From the NCBI GenBank assembly GCA_035235625.1, contig CP141142.1:33428995-33492994 (forward strand): a stretch of 64,000 nucleotides of DNA. Reading direction: 5' to 3'. The stretch is from Saururus chinensis (Eukaryota > Streptophyta > Magnoliopsida > Piperales > Saururaceae). Shown here one piece after another: positions 47,861-59,216 of the stretch; within the stretch, counting starts at the first letter, position 1; every line of letters starts with the position of its first letter. The notes under the pieces were generated by a model that saw only the letters and a program-made list of their open reading frames with translations, was not told the origin of the DNA and did no database searches. Made by a program: the position numbers and the translations under genes.

Positions 47861-48349
47861 TATCTCTCCAATAATTTTAATTTTTAAAAATAAATAAATA
47901 AAATGAAATAAATACTATTAGCAACGTTTAGAAATATACTTCGCTAATACCTATACTATTAGCGACGTATATTTCTATATGTCGCTAAACGTATTTATTT
48001 TATTTTTTATTTATAATTTATAGGTTTTAGTGATGCTTAAAAAAGTGTTGCTAATAGTTAAATTTGTTTCCTTTTTTAATTTAAAATATATATCTTTTAG
48101 TGACGTTTGCAGAAAGCGTCACAAATAGGTTAACAATTAGCGATACTCATAATAAAGTGCCGCTAATATGATCAGTATTAGTGATTCTTTTAACTAAGCA
48201 TTGCTAATATCTGACTATTAGTGACGTATATATTTATTTGTCGCTAATAGTTGATTTTATTGCAACTCTTTTCTATGCATCTCAAATAGTTATTTGTAGC
48301 GACGCTTAGTTTTGCATCGCTAGTACTACATTTTATTGTAGTAACATCT

Positions 48350-48594
48350 GGGTAGAGTCTCTTTTGCTCCAGACGTTTCCCCCCTCTAGAAAGGTTATCA
48401 TAAGAAACCGGCCATTTCACGAAGTAGAGCACCCTGGATTTTGTTAGGTTCTCCTTTTGAACGGGCTAAAACGGGTTAAAAACAGCTTCAGAATGAGGAA
48501 GAGATGGTTTAGAGATGCAAAAAACCTAGAGAAGGAAGAGGGAAAAGCGTGAAATCAAATGGGTGACCCGTCCCCTTTTTATAGCGGGCGAGAC
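48350..48594 (-). promoter_or_regulatory. Probable LTR core promoter fragment (minus strand)
   Basis: On the minus strand 'GCCCGCTATAAAAAGGGGAC' (TATA box at 48575-48583) is followed by a leader-like sequence. It lies between the CACTA end and a solo LTR and looks like part of an older LTR. No partner was found. Confidence 0.3.
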
Positions 48595-49776
48595 TGATAA
48601 GTATAATTTATACATTATTTTACCCTTAATTATTTTATTTTCTAGTCTTTTTTAAGAGTTAATATAACTTAGATAATTAAGAATTAAGGTTAATTAGGTT
48701 AGAGAACACTTGTATGATGTTTTGAATTAAATTGGCTAACTTGTGATTTTTATGTGTAGTTTCATCATTGGCGTTCGAACGGGGTATATGGTCATTCAAA
48801 CAACTACATATGATTTTGAAAAAAAACAAGGCAATTATCCTGTTCGATCGAGCATGTAGGGCGTTCAAATTGCACAATGCATAGTTTCCTAATTTAAGTT
48901 GGTTTTGAATTCTTTTCCTATTAGAACTTATCTTTTGATTCTTATGCCGATATAAAAGCTATATAGAGCTAAAAAATGAAGAATTCTAATAGATTTTCTG
49001 AAGAGAAAAAAAGGAAAAGAAAATAGAGAAGCATTCAAAGCTTTCAATAGAGATTCAAGAGCCTTCTTCTACCGTGTAAGGATAAACTTTTCTTTTACTT
49101 AATAGTTGATGAAACTATAGATAAGTTTCAGTTTTTTTTTTTAATTTAGATTTCAGTTGTGATTAATAAAAATTGTATAAAATTAATTTCCTTGTTAATG
49201 GAAGAGTTTTCATATTTAATTATATATTAATTTATTGTCTTGTACATGATAGATTGTTGTAGTTTTGATATTTACATTCATTCTAATTTATGTGATTTAG
49301 ATTGGATGATCTTATAATAGTTTTAATGTCCATATAACTAATGAATTAGATGAGTTATACTGAGATTAGATGACTCATACCTATAGTTTAATTTAGTGTA
49401 GATGATTCATGTTATTGCCGAAGATGGCTCATGCCATGAATTTAATTAATAATTTTTTTAAAGTAATTCTAGCATGTAATTGAGAATACTTGTTTATATT
49501 CACACTATATTTAGATTAGATGATAAATAATTATTATGGTTCTATAGTGGATTCGATTTCCTAAGTAATTGTCATCATATTGGTCTATTACTTTTAGTCT
49601 AGTTGATTACTATTTTTGTTTAATTTAAGTTTAAGTTCTTTTCTAGTTTTCAATCAAAAAATTCTCTCTTAGATTTAGTAATTAATTCATCCGTCCTTGG
49701 GGTTCAACAACCCTTAAATACTTATCCTAGTACAATTACCTTTTACACTTGCAAACGATTTATTTATAAATGATCA
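48595..49776 (+). mobile_element. Solo LTR, same family as 29657-30826
   Basis: Starts TGATAAGTATAATTTATACA and ends AAATGATCA (TG...CA termini, 1182 bp). It matches 29657-30826 in the same orientation and 51062-52496 in the opposite one. The flanks (GAGAC and AGGAC) are at best a decayed target duplication. Confidence 0.7.
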
Positions 49777-51061
49777 AGGACCGCTGAATGTGGCGAGCAT
49801 TTGTAGTAACATCCTTGATTTTTCTACAAATTTCTACTATTTTTTTATAACTTTTCAGCAATGTTATGCTATTTTTTGCTCGTATTTTTGATGAAAAAAT
49901 TTGACACTTTGGCATATCTGTATTTGTAATTGATCTCAATATTTATAACTATAAGAGTCGGGAGTGGTGTTTAGTCATAGGTTGTGGGCCTCAACGCGCA
50001 TAGAAACTTTTGGTGCAAAAATGAGAGAGAAAAGAATGAGACACGAAGGAGAACATAAATGGAAACAAAGAAGAGGAAAAAAAGAAAAAAAATTAAACAT
50101 AAAAATTGATCAGGCATGCCTCAGTGCGCCCAACCCACGGGATGAACAGTGAAGGTGCAAGCCCCCCTTCACTCTGTGAGGCTGGAGGAGTCCCGTTGCT
50201 GTCACCTCGGCCCGGCCGGCCGCTGCTGCCACTCTTCCTTCCTCTTTCCCATTTTGGTCTGGTGAACCTCCTTTCAATTTTTTTCACGAGATCCACCACC
50301 GTCGCGAACCAGTTGGTCCCCGGTCACCGCCATAGCTCTGCCCAACCAGGAGAACGTCCATGTAGGACCGTCCCAGCCTCCCTGCCCCTCCACAGCCTCG
50401 AGGTAAAACTATGTCGCCCTTTTCTTTTTTTTTTCTCTGTCTGTGTGTTACAGTTGTTGGCCATGTCGTAGATGGCTAGCTGCTACCGAATGGCCTTTGG
50501 CCCACTCTCGGCCTGGTGACGGCAAGGCCACCGCCGCCAGCTTGAATTGATGCTTTTCCCGATCCCCTCCTGTGCCCAATTTCGATTTGGACGAAATTTC
50601 TCCCGTGGTTTTCTATAGCTATTTTCAGTGTCGGCTGCCACCTACTGATCGGCCTTCAGATTGCTGCCTTGAGCCCACGACTGCAAGGTGTCGAGGTCTG
50701 GTCTTCCTTGCCCCAATTGGTACCGTTTAGCATGATCGGCCAACCCGTGTAATTGAAAAATCTGCCATTTTCTCTGGCAACGTCCATTCCTTACCACCGG
50801 ATGTCAGACAACATTGCACTGATATCCATTTGACTTGCCGCAATCTGGCTATTGTTGGGTTGCCATTGTCTCCCAGGTTTGGCCCCCGGCCATGTTTGGC
50901 CGTTCATGGCCCGACTATGTGTGTTTGTCGTTCCAACTTGGCACATTGTTGCCCCGGCTAAATCGGGTCTCTTCATTTCTCTGACCGGCTATTCTGCTGC
51001 CACTTGCATTGGCTAGCAAACAACTATGGATGTCGGCTTGACCCGATAATGACTACGGGCC

Positions 51062-52496
51062 TATCGTTTATAATTAAACCCTTTGCAAGCAAGTGTACAA
51101 GGTAATTGTACTAGGATAAGTATTTAAGGGTTGTCGAACCTCAGGGATGGATGAATTATTACTAAATCTAACGAGGAATTTGCTGATTAAAAACTAGAAA
51201 GAACTTAAACTTAAATTAAGCAAAAGAAAGGAATCAACTAGTTTAAAAGCAAGAGATTAATATGATGGAATTTACTTAAGAAATCGAATCTACTATAAAA
51301 CCATAACAATTCCTTAACTTTTAACCTAAATCTAGTGTGAATATGAACAAGTATTCTCAGCTACAAGCTAGAATTACTTCAGAAATAATCATTAATTAAA
51401 TTTATGGCATGAACTATCTTCGACAATAGCATGAATCTTCTACACTAAACTAGCTATAGGCATGACTCATCTAATCTTAGTATAACTCATCCAATTCATT
51501 AGTTATCTGAACATTAAAACTATTGTATGAACATCTCATCTAAATCACAGAAATTAGAATCGATGAAAATATCAAAACCACATCAATCTATCATCTACAA
51601 GACAATAAATCAACATAGACTTGAATAAACATTAAAAGCTCTTCCATTAAAAAAGAAATCCTTATCATACAATTGTCATCATTCACAACTGAGATCTAAA
51701 TTAAAAAGAAAAGAAACAGAAACTTATCTATAGCTTCATCAACTCCTAAGTAAAATAAAAGTCTAGCCTTCCATTGTAGAAGAAAGCACTTGAATCTCCA
51801 TTAAAAGCTTTGAGTTCTCTTCCATCTTCTTCTTCCTTTTTCTCTTTAGAAAATCTACTGGAATCCCCCAATTTCAAGCCAAATATGTCTTTATATAGGC
51901 ATAAGAGCCCGAAAAAGAAGTCCAATATGAAAAAGATTGAAAATTGGCTAAAACTAGGAAATTGCGCATTATCCCATTCGAACGCCCTGCATGCCCGTTC
52001 GAACGCCTATACTTCATTTTTCTTCAAAATCACGTTTAGTTGTTTGATACTTCAAACGTCCCGTTCGAATGGCTACACTGTTTCTGCAATCTGGACAGTT
52101 TTTCTGGACAGTCCAATTTCCCTTTCATTAAGCTTTTCTTTGTGGCCATATTAATTTCCAACTTGTTTATAACTCCGAAAAGTTGTCCAAATCACTTTAA
52201 AGCATGTCAAGACTATTTTGACTTATTCCAAACATCGTCTAAGTACCTCGATAAGTGCACTTTACCTAAAAAATATAAAATATCATATTTTAGACTTGTA
52301 GAATATAACTAAAATTCCAACTTGATTTAAATACATATCTAAACTACTAATAACTACAAATTTATTAATAATTAGACTAAAATACTAATATCTATCTTAA
52401 TCTAAATAAACTATAACTAACTCTAAATTAGCCTAATCTATACTAGCAAATAAGGTAAAAATATATATAAAATAGATATATATTTTATACTTATCA
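51062..52496 (-). mobile_element. Solo LTR with target duplication GGGCC
   Basis: Direct repeat GGGCC flanks it at 51057-51061 and 52497-52501. On the minus strand it starts TGATAAGTATAAAATATATA. It matches the LTRs at 29657 and 48595 in inverse orientation and, more weakly, 2492-4599. Length 1435 bp, the longest of the three close copies. Confidence 0.8.
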
Positions 52497-54759
52497 GGGC
52501 CGCTGCTCCTAGCCTCCTCTACACATCTTCTGCACACACCAGACACCCCTAAACTTTGGGGTGTGTCTCTGACTACTGCTGATGGGCCTGCTCCAACCCA
52601 AGCCAACCTGTGGAGCTTGATATTGTGCAGACGTGGGCTGCATGGTCGACTGACATGGGCTCTGCCCTGGCGCAATGACAGCAAGGGCCCGCACTTCTAG
52701 CCTGATTCTACCTATGCACCACCACTTTATATTACCCATGGCCCAAAACTTTCAGGGAAAGAGTCCACGAATCTCGATCCTTGAAAGGGGAAGTAACATT
52801 GTCAGCCATTAGCCTCTGGCCATCGAAGGCTCAACCGCTATCGTGGCCATATCTTCCATCATAAGCTATGCTTGATGCACGACTGCCTGTACAATGATTT
52901 GGTTGTGGGTAGCAATTAGAAATGCCACCCCCTTTGTCGGCTACCTAACTCGGGCCCTTAGTACCTTCAACTTTTGCTTAGGGGATTGCCACTGGCGAAC
53001 CCCACCCCTTCTGTGACTGACCACCCTAACCCCCTAAAAGAGCACCCTTTTTTTTGGGGTTTGACTATGACAGGACGTGCATATGTTGTTCGACAACCAA
53101 TCCCGCCCTGAGTGGTTGGATCCTGCTCCCACCAGTGTGAGTCACTTTGGTACCCACCGACAACCTATATCCCTTATGGTTCCCGTTGTACCCCGCACAC
53201 TTGTGTCACATGTGCAATTTAGGCTAAAGGCACCGCCTTGCTGTGTATGATGATTGAACGACACCACCACTAGGCAATATGGTCACTAAAGCCCTCTCCT
53301 TTGTCCATGAGTAGGTAACCAAGCCTGCCGCCCTTTTGTGAGGCTTTGACAATGCAAAATCGTTGCCGCTAGAGGTGGTCTGTGGCATATTTTAGTGTCT
53401 TGTGGTTAACCAAGTGTTATTAGTGATCGCCCGACCTCTAATTAGTTACCCCCCATTATGTGGTTTCAATTACTTTGTCTAGAGGAACGACCTTGAGCCG
53501 GCCACCCTAGTGCACCCATTCTTTTGTTTTTGAGTGAAATTAGTCTAACTTTATCGAGATTAATTCCAGCATCTCTGAAAATCCTCAGGACAACAACTCT
53601 CTTAATGCAATACTTTTGGTTGCCAAGTCCGCCCTCAACGCCGCCACTGTCGTGTGCTCGCCATTAAATTCACGTGGATTACAAGGTAGGGGACCTTGAA
53701 CTCGTAATTTCATGATAGAATGATGTGATTGTGTAGTAGCATGCTAGGAGTTTATAACTGAATGCTTTGCATGATAAATGTTGATTAAATGAGCATGTTT
53801 TATGTATGTGAATTATGCATGTTAGTGAAGACTAAGGGTATGGTAGTAAGTTGTTATGAATTATATGTATGTGATCAGAGCATGTGATAGATCTTCATTT
53901 GTGGGCAGCAGTGTGTGGTCGATGGGCACGAGTATGTGCATTTGATTGTAAGTTTGTTGAAGGGGTACCTTAGGGGCTATGATGTGGAAATTGCGGCTGT
54001 ATGTCCAGTGAGGAAAGACGTAAGATTGATAGGTGAAGGTTGGCTTTGATGAGATTGAAGAATTGGTTTGGAGTGAATCGGGTGATACTTTGGTGCAATG
54101 AGCAGAAGACCTAAGCGATGTAAGGATTTGGAATATTCAAGGTTCTTAATGTCTTTGGGGGATTGTGAATTAGTGAGAGTAGACAACATAATTGTACCCG
54201 CATAATGTACATAATATGAATTGTAACAAAAAAACAACGAGTAAGGAATTAGTAAGGGTTTGATGACGGGATTTAGGTCTAAAGGGTTTCCTTGAGGTGC
54301 TTGAGTAAGATGATCTAGTTCTAAGGTGAATGGTATGGAATGTAAGGTCATAAGTATATGATAGTAAGAATATGTTGGTATGGAGTTCGAGTTTGATAAG
54401 TAATGCTATGCAGAGATCCATAAGACTATAAGTGTAAAGGTGGGGGATGTGCTAAGTAAAGAATGTTGCCTTTGTGGATTGGAGCTTCAGAACGGACACA
54501 GTTCTAGCCTTGTTGGCTGAAGAATGTAAGACGGAAGTAGTTCTGATCATAATTATACATGCATAAGTTACTTAATATGAACTTGAATTGTAACCCTAGT
54601 CCGATAACATTTGTGGGGTTTCGACGGATTATGTTCCGTGTTTGAGCCAATTGATAAGTAATCGACTAAGCATCCTTCTTGGTCTAGCCATGGTGTTATC
54701 TTGTGGGATTGGTCTTAGTGCTGTATTTTGGCCCTTTAATGTTCTGTTGAGAGCACTTT

Positions 54760-54910
54760 AAGTTTCTGCCCTTCGTGGGCTCTGTATGTTTTTCTGCCTA
54801 TAGATGGAACTATATGTTCTGCCTAAGAGTGGCACTGTAAGATTCATGCCTAAGAGTGGCACCGAATGATTTCCGCCCTTAGTTGGCACCATATGGCCCT
54901 AGAGAGTGGC
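54760..54910 (+). repeat. Short tandem units
   Basis: Four to five ~33-bp units of the type 'TGCCTAAGAGTGGCACTGTA'. Confidence 0.65.
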
Positions 54911-55099
54911 CAATTGCGCGCTCAAGTAAACAGTATCATGGACCTGCTCTTACTTGTTTGATCTTGTACCCCATGAGCATATGTGTGACTTGCATTTAGA
55001 AAAGTCCATGGCGTCTAATTGCTCCCCGAAGGTTAAGGTGATGCCCCAGACGCCCCAGTGACATTCCTTCCCTTTTTGATATTGGAGCTTATTAATTGT

Positions 55100-55330
55100 A
55101 ATAAGCTTCAGTTGTCGATAGTATGTGTACGACAGTAAGAATAAGTGGTATGTATCCGATTTTGAAAAAGTTGTATGTGTAAGATTCAGAGTAAGTGTAA
55201 GTGCGAGCTTTTAAGGAAGACAGTAAGAGTAAGATTGTACAAGTAAGGTCGTACACGTAAGTTCAAACGAATAAGGTTATACGAGTATGTGCATGTTGTA
55301 AGTGTACGATTGTATGAATAAGTTGGTAAG
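55100..55330 (+). repeat. Degenerate 'AGTAAG/GTACGA' repeat
   Basis: Variants of 'AGTAAGATTGTACAAGTAAG' recur about every 20 bp. Confidence 0.5.
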
Positions 55331-56315
55331 ACTCTGAGTACAATATAACTGAGTAAAAAAATGATATATATTGTATTACATATCAAACAATATGTTAATT
55401 ATTAGACAATATGTTCTGGTAATATTATTTAATATCTCTACATGTCAAACAAATTACTATATCTTTTCAAATTTTCTTTGGAGACTACTCCTGGAATCCT
55501 TATAAATTCAAATTTTACAATAGTTTTTAGATATTTTTTTAGCATCGACTCATAGTGTCTTTTTTTTCTTCAAAAGATTATGGTAAGTTATATTTATTTG
55601 GGATAGGTCTAAGACAACAAGACATCAAGTTTCATGTTCCCACTATACTAAAACATGACTTGACCTAGCTCCTTAGCTCCCCTACGCATTACACATGATA
55701 TAAATTATTTGAAAATAAAGATTTTAAAGAGACATAATATACATATGTTATATATGTGATATTTATTAAAATTTATATTTATGTATAATAGAAATAAATT
55801 ATATACATTCATATATGATATACAAAAATATGGTTAACCACAAAGGCACTAATTTTTTTCTTTTTGGTGGTTATAAGATGGCACTTGAAGTAAAAATTGA
55901 ATATAAAGATTTAGAAAATTTAGGTTATCTAATTATAAATATATTTTTTACAACCAAAAGAATATTAGAGTATGCAAAAGAGGTTGTGGTGCGACACACA
56001 CACACACATAAATAATAATGACATGTTCATACAAAACTACCAAAAAATACATATAATACAAACATATGAATATTTTAATGGTATGGATGGAGTACGTATG
56101 TGTTGATAATAGTTACATATTTATAGAAGACTAGTAAAAGATGCATATATAGTTAAACATACAAATACAAGATATAGCATAACAACATATGAAAATATTA
56201 GAAAAAAAGCTAATAAATAAGTAAATAATATTATTTATACTTAAGTTGTCTATTTATAAATTTATAAACTTTTAGTAAATGATGATAAATTTGTACAAGA
56301 TTATATCTATAAATA

Positions 56316-56419
56316 CTCCATTTGTCCTACATTAATAGCTCCATTTAGTTTTTAAAAATAAATTAAAATTAATTCATTGTAAAAAACCAAATGGACCTAT
56401 TAATTTGAGATGGAGGGAG
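56316..56419. mobile_element. Stowaway MITE, 104 bp
   Basis: Left end CTCCATTTGTCCTACATTAA and inverse right end CTCCCTCCATCTCAAATTAA, both continuing into ATAG(C/G)TCC, with TA on each side (56314-56315, 56420-56421). Typical size and AT-rich interior. The ends are related to those of 13490-14823 and 57322-60335. Confidence 0.8.
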
Positions 56420-56667
56420 TATTTGATAATTTTGTTACCAAGAAATTAGAATATATTCGTATAATAAAGTAGAAATATAATTAATTAAGTTTTGCACACA
56501 ATTTCGTGCATTAAAATATATGATCACTATAAAGAAGTACAAATATTATTTAAAACAACATGGGCCAAGCGTATAACCTTAATGACTGAGTGATAAAATT
56601 ATATTTAATAAAAAAATATTTAAATGATGAGAACCTTATATTTATTTGAGGGAATGTTTGACACAAA

Positions 56668-56740
56668 AAGTGGTATAGGCGAAGTGGTCAAGGAGTATAT
56701 GATTTTTGATAATGTCACAAGTTGAAATCCCGGCTTTGTA
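56668..56740 (+). other. tRNA-like Pol III box A/box B remnant
   Basis: TAGGCGAAGTGGTC (56676-56689) resembles a box A and AGTTGAAATCCC (56720-56731) a box B, with about 30 bases between them, near the spacing of a short tRNA. No acceptor stem can be formed. It is either a decayed tRNA or organellar insert, or the head of a SINE. Confidence 0.25.
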
Positions 56741-57401
56741 ATTTTTTTTAATTTCCAATGGTTCACTTTAGCTAGATTTGATTTGAGCTAAACTTGCACA
56801 TAGTTTGATTTACAACAGACCCAAATTCGAGCTAAGTTATATAGTACCACTATATACTGAGTTCAAGATCTAGCATGAGTTAAGTTTGTAGTTTCCTTCT
56901 TGAGCCAAGTTCGAGCTAGATGATTAGTAGCTCAATCAAATTTGAGTTGAGCTTGAGCTAATATTCAAAACTATGAGTTTGAGCCAAGCCAACCCAAAAC
57001 TCGACTCAACTCGACTCCTTAGAACCCTTAAGAACCAGTCCAAATAACATCAATGCAGATCCTGGGCTTAATTGCTTTAGTGATACAACAAAATAATGAT
57101 CCATTTGATCGAACCAAGCACACTACCCGCACTATGCAACAACATCGCCCAATTGCGATATAAAGTACAATTCTACTCAAAAGGAATCAATCAATTACAA
57201 AGATGGTCATAACAACATTCAAAATCCTTGACATAAATCTCTTCTAACTCAACAATTATTTATACCTCAAGTTGATGACAAAACAGGATTTATTTCATGA
57301 ACACAACCCACTAAACTGATACTCTCTCTGTCCTATATTAATAGCTCCAATATATAAAAAAAGTTCTATATTAATTGCTCCATTTTGCTTAATTTAAGCA
57401 T

Positions 57402-57720
57402 TTAGATCTCTCTTTGATACTTCTCACAAAAAATAAGCAAACCACATAATTCCATGTCCGCGTGCAATGCCAACATTGCGCACACCGTTCTCCTACTACC
57501 CGGCCATGATGACCCCGACCACCTCCTCCCCCACCTTGCGAACTTCTTGTCATCCTCCTCCTCGAAGCCCTTCGAGAGCATGTCGTCCTTCGGTGTCGTC
57601 CCCCTCCTCTCCATGCCCCCGCCTCCGGCCCTGTACGAGGCAGGGGCACAGGGCCAGCTCTTGTACGAGGATACTGACTATCCTCATTGCCGGCTCTCAC
57701 CACTCCTCCTCTCCCAGCCG
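57402..57720. other. GC-rich captured segment, identity unknown
   Basis: Both strands are open for more than 70 codons. The plus frame from 57454 reads 'LPGHDDPDHLLPHLANFLS' and 'KPFESMSSFGVVPLLSMPP'. The minus frame from 57614 reads 'TPKDDMLSKGFEEEDDKKF'. I recognise neither. The sharp rise in GC against its flanks suggests captured coding DNA. Confidence 0.35.
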
Positions 57721-58736
57721 GTCCACTGTTGGAACAAGTTTTCGGGTGCAAAGCCGGTGAGCATGTTGCCAGATAGGTCCAGCTCCACAACTTTGTCCAA
57801 GCTGGAGAAGCTCTTGGGAAGAACGCTAGTGAAGGAGTTTGATCCAGCATCGAGGACGGTGAGGTTGCCCAGCAGCCTAATCTCCTAAGGGAGGCATCTG
57901 AGGAGCTCCTTGTTCAAGAAGATGATTTCGTTCAGTGAGCCAGACATCTTGCCGATACTGCTGGGAATGCAGCTAGTGAACTTGTTGTTGACAAGGACGA
58001 TGACTGATACAGGAGAGTTGCCGAGGTTCTCAGGGATGGTGGACTCGAACCGGTTGTCGTTCAAGAACAGAGTGTCGAGCTCCTTGTCGAATAGCTCGGG
58101 CGGGAGTTGGCCCTCGAAGTCATTGAACCGAAGGTTGAGGTACTAGAGGGCAGGGAGGCCTAGGATGACTTCTGGGAATGGGCAGAGGAAGCGGTTGTTG
58201 CTGAGGTCCAACTCGTGGAGGAGGACCATTCAAGAGAAGCTCTTGGGGATGATGCTGCAGAAGCGATTGGAGTTGATGTGGAAGAGGCCCTGGTTGGTCA
58301 TGAAACCCAGCTCCACGGGAAGGTACCTGGCAATGTCACCATGGTTGAGGTCGACCCTGGCAACAGTGTTTACAAAGGAGTCATCGAGTGCCTCGGTGCA
58401 GAAGACCCCATTGTGGGAGCAGACGTCTGGGCCAACCGAGTTGCCGGTGAAGTTAAAGGGTTAAGAGAAGATGGCCTTCTTCCATGCCTGGAGGGCAATG
58501 TAGGCCCTGTTAAGCTTGGAATTGGTGAATGTGAAGAGCAGATTGATGTTGAACTCAAAGTCATTCGGGAGATTGCCGCCCTCATGGAGGGTTAGGAACT
58601 GGTGGCAGGCGATGAAGGAGGTCTCGACATCGGTGAGATGCTGAGTAACGGTGAAGAGGGTGGCAATGGCAAGGAAGAGGAGAAGGCTAGAGAAAAGCTC
58701 AAAGACACCGCCTCTGCCTTCTCTAACCTGGGTCAT
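57684..58736 (-). pseudogene. LRX: Leucine-rich-repeat extensin (LRX) gene fragment
   Basis: One minus-strand frame runs 350 codons from ATG 58736. A hydrophobic signal segment ('LFSSLLLFLAIATLF') is followed by the LRX N-terminal domain ('FIACHQFLTLHEGGNLPNDF', 'LNRAYIALQAWKKAIFS'), then 'GNSVGPDVCSHNGVFC' and at least six leucine-rich repeats ('VARVDLNHGDIARYLPVELG', 'LHELDLSNNRFLCPFPEVIL', 'LDTLFLNDNRFESTIPENLG', 'VVELDLSGNMLTG'). Four in-frame stops break it: TAA 58461-58463, TGA 58230-58232, TAG 58143-58145, TAG 57885-57887. There is no frameshift. The Cys-rich hinge and extensin Ser-Pro repeats are missing. LRX proteins are cell-wall sensors that bind RALF peptides and link to receptor kinases. 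This fragment cannot do so. It lies within a TA-flanked element and ends next to a LEA fragment, so it is probably captured. Confidence 0.88.
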
Positions 58737-59216
58737 GGTGTCTCCCGTCCCAAATCCCGCCAGGACTCGTTGGGTCTCCCTGATGCTCCCTCAGCTACCA
58801 CAACCAAGGAGATGATTTGCGACACATATGGAAAGTGCAAGGAGAAGATCTCCTCCATCTTTGGCAAGGCCAAGGACAAGGTGACGGAGTTTGGAGAGGA
58901 GGCAGCTCGGAAGGCTAAAAATGTAGGTGAGGAGTTGGAGGGGAAGGTATAGCAGAAGGTGAAAACGGCACGCGAGGAGGCTGCAAGGGTAGTGAAGAAG
59001 GCCGTTGATATGGTGAGACAGTCGGCTGAGAAGGTAAAGTCAGTTGGGGAGAAGGTGGCGGAGGGCATTGAGGGAGGGACGAAGATGGCCATCAACAAGG
59101 CGAAGCATGTGGGGGAGTCTACTGTGGAGAAGGCAAAGTCTATTAGAGGGAAGGTGTGTTGGACCATGGTATGGGCTCGGGCCCGGTTTGGTCCAAAAGT
59201 GTCGCGGTCCGAGTGA
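58602..59216 (+). pseudogene. Late embryogenesis abundant (LEA group 3/LEA_4-like) gene fragment
   Basis: A plus-strand frame with the 11-mer amphipathic pattern of LEA_4 proteins: 'KCKEKISSIFGKAKDKVTEF', 'EEAARKAKNVGEELEGK', then 'REEAARVVKKAVDMVRQSAE' and 'INKAKHVGESTVEKAKSI'. TAG at 58950-58952 interrupts the frame, probably a CAG to TAG change. The frame then continues unchanged. The first ~45 codons lie antisense to the LRX signal-peptide region, so they are unlikely to be genuine LEA sequence. Similarity begins near 58690. Past 59150 the frame runs into unrelated text. LEA proteins protect membranes and enzymes during drying. This copy would give only a short peptide unless the stop is read through. 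Confidence 0.72.

Larger units (their letters stand above)
44950..48343. mobile_element. Non-autonomous CACTA (En/Spm) element with a dense subterminal-repeat array
   Basis: Left end CACTACAAAAAAATGC (44950-44965) and right end ACATTTTATTGTAGTA (48328-48343) are inverse of each other with a few changes, the typical CACTA terminus. The 3-bp flanks are AAA and ACA, so the target duplication is imperfect. The motif TTAGCGACG or its inverse CGTCGCTAA occurs dozens of times, not only near the ends but throughout the 3.4 kb. No transposase frame is visible. The interior holds a GC-rich non-repeat segment (45560-46020) and four GA/CT-rich blocks. Confidence 0.75.
49806..55330 (+). mobile_element. 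Probable long gypsy LTR or LTR remnant, interrupted by a solo LTR
   Basis: 'TAGTAACATCCTTGATTTTT' at 49805 resembles the start of Tekay/Del-like LTRs (TGTAACA-CC-TT-A). The text is broken by the solo LTR 51062-52496 and continues with non-coding sequence, some of it C/T-rich (52.5-53.6 kb), then short repeats (54760-54910, 55100-55330). No gag/pol and no clear 3' end or PBS was found. The boundaries and class are uncertain. Confidence 0.35.
55331..57321. other. AT-rich intergenic, no gene seen
   Basis: Contains a short (CA)n (about 55997-56008), a Stowaway MITE (56316-56419) and a tRNA-like sequence (56668-56740). Otherwise nothing is recognised. A 21-bp sequence, TAACTCAACAATT then ATTTATAC (57245-57265), recurs at 60368-60388 on the far side of the next element. 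Confidence 0.5.

Noticed and set aside
50106-50471. 121-codon plus frame
   Set aside because: Lies in probable LTR sequence; no domain, no homologous motif, and the composition follows local C/T richness.
57467-58595. Plus-strand frames over the LRX fragment
   Set aside because: The minus strand carries clear leucine-rich repeats in one continuous frame; the plus frames are its complements.
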